Positions 35,661-45,300 of a stretch of 64,000 bases of DNA are shown here, one piece after another. Every line of letters starts with the position of its first letter. Position 1 is the first letter of the stretch. Both the position numbers and the translations under genes were made by a program. The stretch spans positions 3,444,001 to 3,508,000 of the forward strand of contig JAXDDX010000005.1 in the NCBI GenBank assembly GCA_034670405.1, in the 5' to 3' direction. Under the pieces are notes generated by a model. It worked only from the letters and a program-made list of their open reading frames with translations, searched no databases and was not told where the DNA came from. The stretch is from Hoplostethus atlanticus. Taxonomy: Eukaryota > Chordata > Actinopteri > Trachichthyiformes > Trachichthyidae.

Positions 35661-36215
35661 TGACTCCAGCTTTAGTTTTCTTACTTCTTCCACGCCCAAC
35701 AAGCCCGTGGCTAGCCCCGCTAGCTCGTTAGCTAACCAGCAGTCGAATATACTAACCAGACTAATTTGGTAAATTAAATCAAAACATGGTGACACTTACA
35801 GATTCCAATTTTGCAGATGAGTCACGTACCTTATGAATTGCTCCATCTTTAAGCTTCAATTTAGATGCTAATCCTGCCGTTGCTCAAGCAGTCTGAGGAG
35901 TGATCATCACACACAGAAAAAATTAGCTACCTATAGCCGTGCTAACTGTAGCCGGGACATTGCCGTTAAAAATAAAATGAATCCGCTCTGTCCTGGCATT
36001 TTCGCGTGTTGGGAGACTGTGCAGGGATCTATGTTGCTGCCTGCATCCTACAAAATAATAACTGGAGAGTTGATAGATTGCCGTAGATATGTTGTTGTTT
36101 TAGCTTCCCTGGTCGCAAAGTAATGGTGCATTCCAGTGTACTCGAAAAAAACGGCGTCCGAATGTGATATGCGCCAATTCTATTCACTAATGGCGCTGTA
36201 GTAGTTGATGTTGAG

Positions 36216-36490
36216 TGTGGCAAGGTGCCACATTACCGGGGTCTGTGACAGACAGAGACATAGGCAGGGGAGAGTTAAATGGCCAGCAGGGCCGTTTTAT
36301 TTGCAACACCCAGCAACATAACAACGGCCTGGGTTGACGGCAGCTGATCGTCGGCGCCGTCTCCCTCTGCCGGCGCCCTCCCTCGGTCCCAGTGGGCCAG
36401 CCGCGGAGCCCCAAGGCTGCCCCAGCCTGCCAGGCTTCCAGGGGCATCCCGCCCCAACCCCGACTGGTCAGCCCTTGCAGGCGGCTCCCG
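36216..36490 (-). mobile_element. LTR fragment, same family as 55,522-56,025
   Basis: The reverse complement shares long identical words with 55,800-56,000 (GGGAGCCGCCTGCAAG, AGCCTGGCAGGCTGG, CCGCGGCTG, AATAAAAC). Only part of an LTR is present, with no internal region. An inverted pair GGTGCATTCC.GTGTACTCG / CGAGTACAATGGAATGCACC (about 36,124 and 36,505) flanks it, so it probably sits within a further small MITE. Confidence 0.6.
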
Positions 36491-36820
36491 AATTATCGAT
36501 TTCCGAGTACAATGGAATGCACCATAAGCAACGGCTTGCGGCGCTGCCGTAATGCCGTAAGTAGGATTGGTTGTTCACCTGGGCGTGGGCATGCTCTGAG
36601 AGGGGCTGGATTAGCGCCCGTTATGATGTCCAAAGGGGCTACTTTCTGAAACGGCCTGTTTTTCTCCTATCTTTGGCACCGTTTTTGGAAAAAGGAAAAT
36701 ACAGAAAAACGGGTTGACTTCCAGATTTCAAATTCTTCTCAGCTACTTAGGTAAATGATTTCCTGTGGAACACGTATAAGCGCCAGGAATAAGCCGGTTT
36801 CCATAATATGATCCCTTTAA

Positions 36821-36909
36821 GGACTTTAAAGCTCTTATAAGAGCCCATTAATAACTTTAAAGATCCTATCAAGACATTTAAAGATCCTATCAAGACCTAT
36901 AAAGATCCT
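36821..36909. repeat. phased palindromic array, right arm (part 2)
   Basis: AACTTTAAAGATCCTATCAAG recurs about every 21 bp, continuing the array from 31,517 across the TTAA element. Confidence 0.7.
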
Positions 36910-36913
36910 TTAA

Positions 36914-37924
36914 CACTAGGACCGCCAGAATTATAGCACTACCTTCAAGCGCCACAGCGGTCTGCCAGACCGCTGGGTGTAACGGCATTGATGGCGTTCA
37001 CAGTTGCAGTAACAATGCATTTGTTTGATAAAGTTGGGTGTTAATTATCAAAAATAAATAAAAAATAAAAAAAATACAATATGAAATAAGCTATAGGGTC
37101 TCGGTATATGGTATGGTATATGGTATTACGACAGCCGCTATAGCCGATGCAAGTGTGGAATTCAAGCTATATTTCCTAAACCAATAAACAAGAAATAATA
37201 ATGCATGACTCTGATGTATTTAGATATATGCAACCAAGGAAACAACACATGCAGAGTCAACTAAAGTGTTAGGCTATAGGCGATATCGACGGGCTTTGCT
37301 CTAGGCTTCTTTCACAGTGCGCAGTAGCCTTCCACGGCACGGGCCAAAGCTGAACAGTTTGTAGTATTGACAAAAATAGAATAATTTACACTATTCTATC
37401 AGATAGGACAACTATGCATATCAATACAGAAATGACACAATAAACAAAATAAAAACATTTATTGGCTGCAGGAATCAGTGTCCCGACACAAAATAGCAGG
37501 CAAAAAACACACAATATTCAGAAAAAAAATAATGAATGAATATTAGAAAATAACAAACAATAATAATGATGTAGACTACAGAGAGTAAACGAAATACAAT
37601 ATAATTCGTCAAATTTTAACAATAATTAATTATTATTATTAACAATATAACAGAACAAATAATCACAATATCTTAACAGGTCAGGGGAAACGAAACAAGA
37701 CTAGTGATGTGTCGCAAGATGTGCGCGTTGATGGCAGCCAGGTCCAGGATGTTGCAGAGCAGAATACAGCCGAGCCATCGGATCCACCACGTCAACTCCG
37801 ACCTGAGATAGAAATTAGCGCAAGCTGTAATCATTGTCCAACGCAAATATTTGTCACAACATCAGTGTGTTTTTATCTGTCTCTATAATACTACCATTTA
37901 CACAGCTCACCTTGGAAACGTTGT
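36914..37924 (-). mobile_element. piggyBac remnant
   Basis: Starts after TTAA (36,910-36,913) with CACTAGGACCGCCAGAA, a piggyBac-style end. A perfect hairpin CAGCGGTCTG-C-CAGACCGCTG lies at about 36,955-36,975. On the minus strand at about 37,694-37,810 the text VDVVDPMARLYS is followed, after a frame change, by CNILDLAAINAHIL. This corresponds to the piggyBac transposase region GGVDVLDQM...YNILDLAAINA. Most of the coding part is missing and the right TTAA is not visible. The interior is AT-rich and otherwise empty. Confidence 0.6.
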
Positions 37925-37992
37925 AGAAGGACCCTATCAAGATCAAGCAAGCAGGATCCTACAATATCCTAATCAAGATTTTAGCCAGGGAT
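37925..37992. repeat. right terminus of the BEN element
   Basis: CAGGATCCTACAATATCC, TAATCAAGATTTTAGCCAGGG: inverted match to 21,067-21,125 with few differences. It marks the outer right end. Confidence 0.7.
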
Positions 37993-38141
37993 GCAACATT
38001 ATGAGTGAGACACAACAGCTCATCTAAAAAAGAAAACATAAGCGTAAGACACTCAAATGTATTCCTAATATTTATGAGTTGCAATATTACATGTTCAAGC
38101 ATGTTTTATAATTACTTGTATAGCTTACTTTTTTGGATCTT

Positions 38142-39065
38142 TTACTGCAGGTCCAGGTCAGTCACATCCTTAATTTTTGGTGCGGTATAAGCTGGACCTT
38201 TCATCAAGCAGTCATATAAGGTGTCTGACAAAAAGCCAGGTGATGGTCCACCATGGACCATACTCACGGCAATGGCTTGCCCCACAAAGTATTGTTCATA
38301 TGTACAGTACACTAGACCTAGAAAATATATGCCAGATCAAGACCAGGATTCTTTTTGGTAGCAGCAGTGGTTTTATATAAAGAGTAAACTATTCCCTGGG
38401 CAAGGTTGGTCAGGAAAGCAGGCCTTATCAGATGAGGCTGATAGTGTGTAGTCATCCAAAGCAAAATCAAGTAACAAAATGTTACGTTGTTGCAGAATAC
38501 AATAGACCCACCTTTGGAATCGAGGGCCAGATTCTTCTGTACCTCCATCCCCTCAAAAACTGAGGATTGCTGTAATGCCTGTACAAGTAATCTTAAAAAC
38601 TCCCGGCGTGGACCTCCCAAGTCCACTGCCTCCTCAGCTGTCCCCACATCATCAGCAAATTTAACTGCTATGCGATTTGCTGGGTAGTAGGACTTGCGGG
38701 AGAAACCCTGAAAGGCCCCATCCAGGATATTTGTCCAGTTGATGTTGAAGCGGCTTGCAGTGTTATTGTCTATTTTTAAAGCCAGCTCTAAAAGCACTTC
38801 TTTGGTGGAAATATTTGGATCTGCTTGCTGTGGTTGTCTGTGGAGAAATGTTTACATGTGCAGCATAAGAGGAGGAAATTATTATAGTTAATAAAATAAA
38901 ATATGTGTATTGTCCAACGACTAGGATGATTATTTAGTAGTAGTAACTCTTCATGCGGCATCAGATAAATGTTCTTCTACCAAAGGACTGCCATCTCTTC
39001 ATCTCGACAAGGATGGATTTCTCCACGTCGTCTCCTGGGTCTGTTTCAGGCTCTTTGGTAGCATC
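38142..39065 (-). pseudogene. HECT-domain gene piece (G2E3-like), 3 exons, no catalytic lobe
   Basis: Three minus-strand exons have matching splice sites: 39,065-38,981 (charged; VEKSILVEMKRWQSF), 38,837-38,512 and 38,317-38,142. Exon 2 gives ISTKEVLLELALKID, RIAVKFADDVGTAEEAVDLG, GPRREFLRLL and VQKNLALDSKG. Exon 3 gives YEQYFVGQAIAVSMVHGGPS and CLMKG before a stop. This is the N-lobe of a HECT ubiquitin ligase, close in wording to fish G2E3-like proteins. The C-lobe with the catalytic cysteine is absent: the frame ends at TAA 38,142, and the BEN element terminus lies 150 bp beyond. As it stands it could not form the ubiquitin thioester. It may be host-derived or transposon cargo; G2E3-like copies are abundant in fish. 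Confidence 0.65.
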
Positions 39066-39737
39066 CTTAAAAGAAACACATCAAAATCAGTGTGGATAAT
39101 CCACAGGTCTTATATTTAATTTTCAAATCGCACTGTTTCAGATGGAGTTGAGATTTTCCATTAATCTCTATGAGGCTGCCTAGAGGGCGCGCCAGAAAGA
39201 ACATCTATCCTATGTCACGCCCCAGAAGCTCGATTCTCCAGTTATAAGCAACAATGAAGAATCTGACTTCTTTCTAGAGCCGAAATAACACCTCAAGGGT
39301 TTAGTAATATCATATTTTACTATTGAAAATGCTTGGAGTTCTCCTTTAACAGTCTACAGAATCTCTCCATTAACACCTTTGTGGAATCTAATGTCTCCTC
39401 AACAAGCGTAAAGACTTCACCATACACAATTTATATAACTGTCTGCAATTCTTCCCTTGCACTATCAACATGTATTGGGAAACACACTCACACACCACTA
39501 TCTCACCACTTTAGGATTACATGATACGATTGTAGCAGGTACTACCCCTTTAAGGGGCATGATAGGCCGACCAATTAGGGACAGGCAGCCTTTAAGAGCA
39601 GCTGTGTTGGCGGAACCAGCAAGCCGTTCGGTTTCGCCCTTGGTTTTGGCAACCAGTTGCGCAGGTAGGACCGCATTTCCTTGCTAAATTGGTTTTAAAT
39701 TCATTACGCTTATTTATGCTTTGGTTGGTGGTGTAGG

Positions 39738-40522
39738 TAGTGATGGCGAGATGAAGCTTCTCGAAGCATTGAAGCATTCCAGCCAAATGGGTTGAAAATG
39801 GGTTCATTTCTCGAGGCTTCAAGTGCACACTAGGGCCACCTGCTGGTCTAAAGAAATTAGAGCAGGCAAGACTGGCAGCACAGCGATGTGTGCAAAGCAT
39901 GGGCCACTAAAGGCCAATGAATTAAACCGCTGATGTAATCAACTTTAAAAAAATGAAATTACGGCATAATGTATATATTCATATTATGCTATAAAACCAT
40001 AAATGAACAAAACTCATCAGTTCAATAATGCCGTAGAAATGTCTCCACGCACTAACATCATTTAGTTTGGTGGCAAAGTGGGTAGATATACTACTCATAG
40101 TGCTTCAGTAGACATGGCAATCATAGGTTCGAATCTGGCATGTGAATAAAATGTTACTTATTTATGATGCTGCATATCATTATATGGCTTGTTATTATAA
40201 TGCTATGATTAGTAAAGGGACACATGTACCAGTTGTATAGTCCACTGGTGTAATTATCAGTACGATAAGATTTAAATATAGCTACAGAAGGACAAGGCAA
40301 CCCACGAATTATGGGGGCACTTTCTTTCCTTATATCCGTGATTCAAAACTGCCCGCCAAACCCGAATCCATTGCTGAAGCACGTACGTGAATGAGGCTTC
40401 AAACGTCATCGATGACGTAATGACGTTAAACTGATACACGCCTCGATACATAGGTTCACGAGAAACTGTCCTACGTTCTCGATACGCGCTTCGAAGCCCC
40501 GGTATCAAGCGTAACATCACTA
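39738..40522. mobile_element. hAT MITE with 8-bp target duplication
   Basis: GGTGTAGG is duplicated at 39,730-39,737 and 40,523-40,530. The ends are TAGTGATGGCGAGATGAAG and, inverted, TAGTGATGTTACGC, with GCTTCGAAGC-type text just inside both. 785 bp and no transposase frame. A tRNA-like stretch (box B GGTTCGAATCTGG near 40,126) lies in the middle. Confidence 0.88.
40060..40145 (+). repeat. tRNA-like segment inside the hAT MITE
   Basis: GTGGCAAAGTGGGTAGA (A-box-like) and GGTTCGAATCTGG (B-box-like) about 50 bases apart. It is probably the head of a SINE or a captured tRNA-like promoter. No full cloverleaf is evident. Confidence 0.45.
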
Positions 40523-40792
40523 GGTGTAGGTGCCCTGGGTTTCTCCGTTTCCCTATCCTTCTCCGTAGAGCGTCCTGGGGCCTGTTCCAAGAAGCAGGTT
40601 CAGCAAACTCTGAGTCTAACCCTGCACTCTGAGTTGATTCATTCCAAGATGGCCAAGTCTGAGTTTTCGGTTCCAGAACGGCTGATTTGAGTTAGTTCAA
40701 TCAATTTTGAGTATGTTCACCTTGAGTTAAGCGCGTGCGCGACGACAATAAAAAGCCATCATCAATGGAGGTCCGATACTACGATTCACCAT

Positions 40793-41265
40793 GGCAACCA
40801 GCAAGCAGAAGGGTCGTAAAGGAGAGGGAATTGGCATGGGAGAGAATCACTGCCCGAGTCAATGCGTACGTTTGAATGCAGCAGTGTATTCATTTAACAT
40901 TTAACCACACTTTCTTATATTACCTACATGTGAGAAAGTGGTGGAATGGTATTGGAAAAAAAATATTTTCATTTAGGTGCAATCCCACGGGCGCAAAGCG
41001 CTCTTGGCAGCAGCTGAAAATGAAATATAAAAACAGTACAGTCATTTAGCAGATGCTTTTATCCAAAGCGATTTACAAAGGTGATAGTTAACACTATGTG
41101 AGGATCGAACCCACAACCCTGAGACTGAGAGTCTAATGCTCTACCAACTGAGCTGTCTAGGCCAGACATGCTTCAAATGGTGTACTTGGGGTGGCAAATT
41201 AGAAATGCAGATCTAGAAATTTAATTACTGGAACATAAGTTAGAGGTGGGTGCATGGTCACAGGT
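40793..41265 (+). pseudogene. Myb/SANT-like protein of Harbinger element
   Basis: After ATG 40,793, MATSKQKGRK is followed (one frame step later) by ERELAWERITARVNA up to a GTACGT donor. A second block after an AG acceptor (about 40,977) reads CNPTGAKRSWQQLKMKYKN, the third helix of the Myb/SANT-like fold. The SINE interrupts here. Beyond it, LLEHKLEV near 41,230 matches the usual coiled C-terminus. In the family this protein helps bring the nuclease to the element ends. Broken by a frame change, a stop and the SINE. Confidence 0.6.
41036..41160 (-). mobile_element. tRNA-type SINE with L2-like tail
   Basis: On the minus strand the head reads AGACAGCTCAGTTGGTAGAG (A box) and GTGGGTTCGATCCTC (B box). 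It is followed by a tail AAATCGCTTTGGATAAAAGC / ATCTGCTAAATGACTGTA. The tail matches the 3' end of the L2 LINE at about 35,045-35,090. A genuine tRNA gene is unlikely because the 3' half does not close an acceptor stem. Confidence 0.8.
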
Positions 41266-41399
41266 GAAATGTGTTGTTGGAACAATATAACAATACTAAC
41301 TGTTGCTTTTGTATTTGTAGGAAATAAAGAAGACCAAATGAAAGGTGTCTTTATTTGACTGCTCGGGGTGGTGGTAGCTTAATCCGTGAACTGTAAACG

Positions 41400-41645
41400 G
41401 CATATTATATCTCGGACAGCTCTTCCATCCTGGACATAGAACATCTAATCGGGATCTCAAAATCCTCTCCCGACATAAGGCTATGCGAATTACTTCCGCT
41501 TGAATATCGATCGGGTTACGAGGAAAGGACACGCCATGTCCGACAGCTGCTTCAGGTTCAGCAGAGGGAGGAGACAGGGAGAAAGTCAGGGTTTGTTCAA
41601 GAAAACCTGCTAGCGAGCAGGTTAGGTTCACAGAGTCAGTTACCA
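41400..41645 (-). pseudogene. Harbinger nuclease N-terminal remnant
   Basis: The minus-strand text PIDIQAEVIRIALCRERILR and SRLDVLC resembles the opening of Harbinger (DDE_Tnp_4) nucleases, where a helix with RR/RERxxRxR pattern and a following R.D block occur. The rest of the nuclease is not present in the element. Confidence 0.5.
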
Positions 41646-42362
41646 TGGTAATTGACTCAGAGTTTGAGTTACCTCTCTTTCTGGAACGGAAAACCCAGAG
41701 TTTCCCTCATCTCAGGGTTAACAAACTCAGAGTTTTCACTAAACCCGCTTCTTGGAACAGGCCCCAGGTAGGACAGGGTTGGCGTCCTAGAGTTGTGTTG
41801 TTTTATATTGTTTTTAACATGGCTGTAGCCTAATTGTTTTAATTACTCTTAATAATTTTGTTTTCTGTAACCAGTGTCCTCTTTTTGCAGGGCACTGTTA
41901 GTTGCTGTTTTTGCCGTCTTTTGTTATGATTACTGTTTAATTTATTTTTCTTTCCTCATATCTGTTGGAACCAACTGGTCATTTAAGTGCTTCTTTGCTT
42001 TCAATGGAGGCCTGTCAGCTGCGGGGGTAGTAGTGTGGGACTAGTGCTGTCCTTTTCTTTTTTCACTGCATGTGGTGTGGTAAGGTTTAATTTTATTCAT
42101 CTTTTGCTTATGCACTTGTGTTTTGCGTTTTTGCAGTGTTTGTTTGTATTTGACGCGTCACGTGTGATTCCCAGAGGGGGAGACTAGCTCCGTAACGCCG
42201 GGGACACACCGGACGCGGAAAGAAAAGGCAGCGCCGCGAAAGGCGCCGATCGAGCAAGAACGAGTAAAGCCGTTCACACCAGACTCGAATTTCTACGCGC
42301 CGGTCACAAAGCGATTCTGCTCCTCTGCACTTTTTTTAATCACACGTAGAGCTGATCTTTAT

Positions 42363-45300
42363 CATGGGTAAGTAAATAACCTCATCAATTTAATGTTTTT
42401 AATTTAATCAATGTATGTCCACTTCTTGGACGGCTATAGTAATGAGTTTTTATCAGGGTAAACGCTGAATGAATGGCCACAATATAGACAAAGAGTATTT
42501 GTTACCAGCGTAGTTAGGTCTGTAGCTTCAATAATATACAATTGACATATTAAAATCTTAATATGGTGTTTGTTTATGCATTTCTTTTAATCTGGTATTT
42601 TCTGTTCCCGTTTAGTTGTAGACAGGAGGAGAGCCCTTGCTCTTTACTTGTTGCTCCGACGGCGGGGAAGAAGAATTAAGAATCCACCCAATTAATCAAA
42701 GAAGGAAAGAACATGGTGTGTTTCATAATCTTGTGGCAGAATTGAGTCTCGACAGATCGCCATCTGAGGTATTTCAGAATGGACGCCGAAAAGATGTATC
42801 ACCTACTTTCTTTGATTGGACCAGATCTGACCAGGCAGACAACAAATTACCGTGAAGCCATCCAACCAAAACAACGACTTGCTGTCACACTGAGGTAATT
42901 ATTATTGATACTCAGACACAAAACCAGGATAACAAAGACAAGACTGATTTTAGCATAGTGTATTGTAGGGGTGGGCGGTATAACGGTTGAACCGGTATAC
43001 CGGTAGAAATCCGTGCCGAGGTAGAGATTTGAAGGCTACTTTTAGGCTCTTTGAATGTAAAAATACTTTTTCACATTTACAAACGTAACACACAAAGCTA
43101 GCGCGCTGCCATTTAAAGGTAATAAACTAGTTTGTGGAAAAAGACGATGTGAAAAAGTGAGTAGTGCAACGTAAACAGACGCATGCTTTCTGAACGGATG
43201 CATGGTGAAATGGAAGGCAGCGAGCATGATGCGGGAGCTCCCGTTCCCGATGCAAACAAAGAAGAAGAATTAGTTAGAAAGGTGCTTCGTCCATCATCTG
43301 GACGTGGTTTGGGTTTAAAAAGTCGGACCTTGAGCAGAAAACTATTATCTGCAAGCAATGTCGAGCGAGAGTTGTTGCCGGCGGTGGTAACACGAGCAAT
43401 CTCTTTTATCACCTCAAAACAAAACATGTCCGCGAGTATGAAGAGAGTAGTAGGATGCGCGCAGACACAAGCAGTCCCTCCGCAAGTGGTGCTAAACGAA
43501 AAACCACAACGCAGACGTCGCTAGCCGAGTCATTTTCCAGTGGCTATCCGTATGACGGAAAAAAAAGCATTACAGGAAGGACATTACACATTCCATAACG
43601 GAGTACCGATGTAAGGACATGGTTCCTATACAAACAGGTTTAAGGCATTGATCAAAACACTGGATCCGAGGTATGTGATGCCAGGTCCAAAATACTTCAG
43701 CCAAACTGGAAAAAAGTTTGCATATAATGTGCTATTTATCTTTATAATTATTTTCTTGGCATGTTGCCTAACCTTTGAAGTTTTTGTTATATACAGTAGA
43801 AGTTATTTGAAGTATTGGAATACTTGAAATTTACATTTTTATGTTTATTTTTTTTGAAAATATTTCTTTGTATTGTTCAGAACCTATTTTGGAAAAAGGT
43901 TTGCATATAAGGTGCTATTTATATTTAATACAGTGCAGTTTTGCACAATAAAACATTCATAAACACTTAAGTTCAATGTCAATTTTGTCATAATATACAG
44001 ATTACAGAATACTAATGGAAGAGCCCAGTAGAAACCTCATAGTTAACCCCCCGGGAATAAATTGTTACCATCCCAGAGTCTTGTACTGCTCCTAAAGCAT
44101 TTTTATTATTATTATAAGAAAAACAAATATACCGTGATATATATATATACCGTTACCGTCCAAAATTCTAAATATACCGTGATATAACTTTTAGGCCATA
44201 CCGCCCACCCCTAGTGTATTGTATAAAACATTTATTAACAATGAAGTGATGCACAAAAGTTGTACAACTAAACTATGCAATCTTCAACTTCACCTTCAAC
44301 ATGTACAAAATGTAACTTAAATCCAATATATAATGCTCTTATTTGAATATGAACATGATAAAAAAAAAAAACAACCAAAAAACAGTTTTTTTTTGCTAAT
44401 AAATGAAGACCAAAAAAGATGATCATTTATTCAAAATGGTGTAAGACTCTTGGAGATGAAGGTTCCTCTAGCTCTTCCAGCATGGACGAGGGCCTCTTCA
44501 CACCTCCTTGTTGGCCCAGGTGTTGCATACCAAGGTGTCTTTGTCCTTGGTGGTGGGACATTGTTGGGGGTTGTGCTGGATCTTGATATGTTGTCGGGGG
44601 TAGAGTGTGACCTGGCTGGTAGTGGGACATAGATGTGTGGGCCTGAAAAGGAGAGGTCTGTGGCTGGATAGTTGGGGGAGCTTGGGTACGTTTATGTTCT
44701 TCCTGTTCAAAGTCTGAGGTACTTAAGTATATTAATTTGTGCACATGCCTGGGTGCTACGGGGCAGTCGGTTCAGCTTGGGGACAAGACTGAGGGTGGAA
44801 AAAGTACATTTCCTCCCCATCATTTGGGACATGGGGTGGCACAGGGACTTTTTCTGCAGTCAAAATATCCATGAGCTGTTGCTCTGCAGCCACTGCAGTT
44901 GTGGATCCTCGCCTTTACTTTCTGCTCAATGTGGGATGTGTTGCAGACCCTGATGACAAGACCTGCACTCTGGGGTGTGGTGGGGGGGTGGCAGACCTCA
45001 GTATTTCGGACGGCTGTTGGGTAGGGGTGGCAGACCTCTGTCCAACTTCTGTGGGATGTGGAGAGGAGGCTGTGGACCTCGATGTGAGGTTGAGTGGTGT
45101 GCCAGGCCTTGAAACCAGTCGGGATGGTCCTGCCACCACCTCATCTTCCCCACCAAAGAGGTCCACGAGTGCATCTTCCCCCAGGTCTAGAGGCTGGAGA
45201 CTACTTCTAGAGCTGAAAATAAAAATATTATTATTTCTGTTAAAAAAATTTGATACAACAAAATTGTGAATAACAGCACCAAAGCACATTTATTTAAAAA

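Larger units (their letters stand above)
31522..36816. mobile_element. TTAA-flanked (piggyBac-type) element with nested insertions
   Basis: TTAA at 31,518-31,521 and again at 36,817-36,820. The ends begin AGGG/CCCT with weakly matching inverted text (AGGGGGGGTATT against AGGGATCATATT). The surrounding GATC-array reads across the site if the element is removed. Insertion at TTAA is the piggyBac habit. It contains the L2 LINE (31,770-35,098), an LTR fragment (36,216-36,490) and a short coding-like block at 35,197-35,285. No transposase is seen in its own sequence (31,522-31,767; 35,100-36,816), so it is non-autonomous. Confidence 0.55.
21067..37992. mobile_element. inverted-repeat element with BEN-domain gene, heavily interrupted
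   Basis: The left terminus (from 21,067: CCCTGGTTAAAATCTTG, then GATTAGGATATTGTAGG) has an inverted, nearly identical partner ending at about 37,992. Inside the left terminus follow 21-bp units around GATCTTTAAAGATC (21,148-21,300). Inverted versions of these units occur at 31,255-31,517 and 36,821-36,909. The right arm has been split by later insertions (23,862-31,086; a SINE at 31,088; a TTAA element 31,522-36,816; piggyBac from 36,914). Without those it would be about 3-3.5 kb, with an acidic-repeat gene on the minus strand and a BEN gene on the plus strand. No transposase is recognised, and no clear target duplication is seen. Superfamily unknown. Confidence 0.6.
40578..41764. mobile_element. 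degraded PIF/Harbinger element
   Basis: The ends GGGCCTGTTCCAAGAAGC and its inverse GCTTCTTGGAACAGGCCC extend inward with CAAACTCTGAG / CTCAGAGTTT. The flanks are CTG and CAG. Two gene remnants converge: a Myb/SANT-like DNA-binding protein on the plus strand (40,793-41,265) and the N-terminus of a Harbinger nuclease on the minus strand (about 41,400-41,640). That two-gene plan is typical of PIF/Harbinger. The catalytic part is missing and a SINE has entered (41,036-41,160). Confidence 0.75.

Noticed and set aside
21067-37992. A Polinton or giant virus-like element, because of inverted repeats and several genes
   Set aside because: No DNA polymerase, capsid, protease or packaging ATPase text is seen; most of the length comes from later insertions.
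41090-41165. A tRNA gene
   Set aside because: The A and B boxes are good, but the unit continues into an L2-like tail and the acceptor stem does not close, so it is a SINE.
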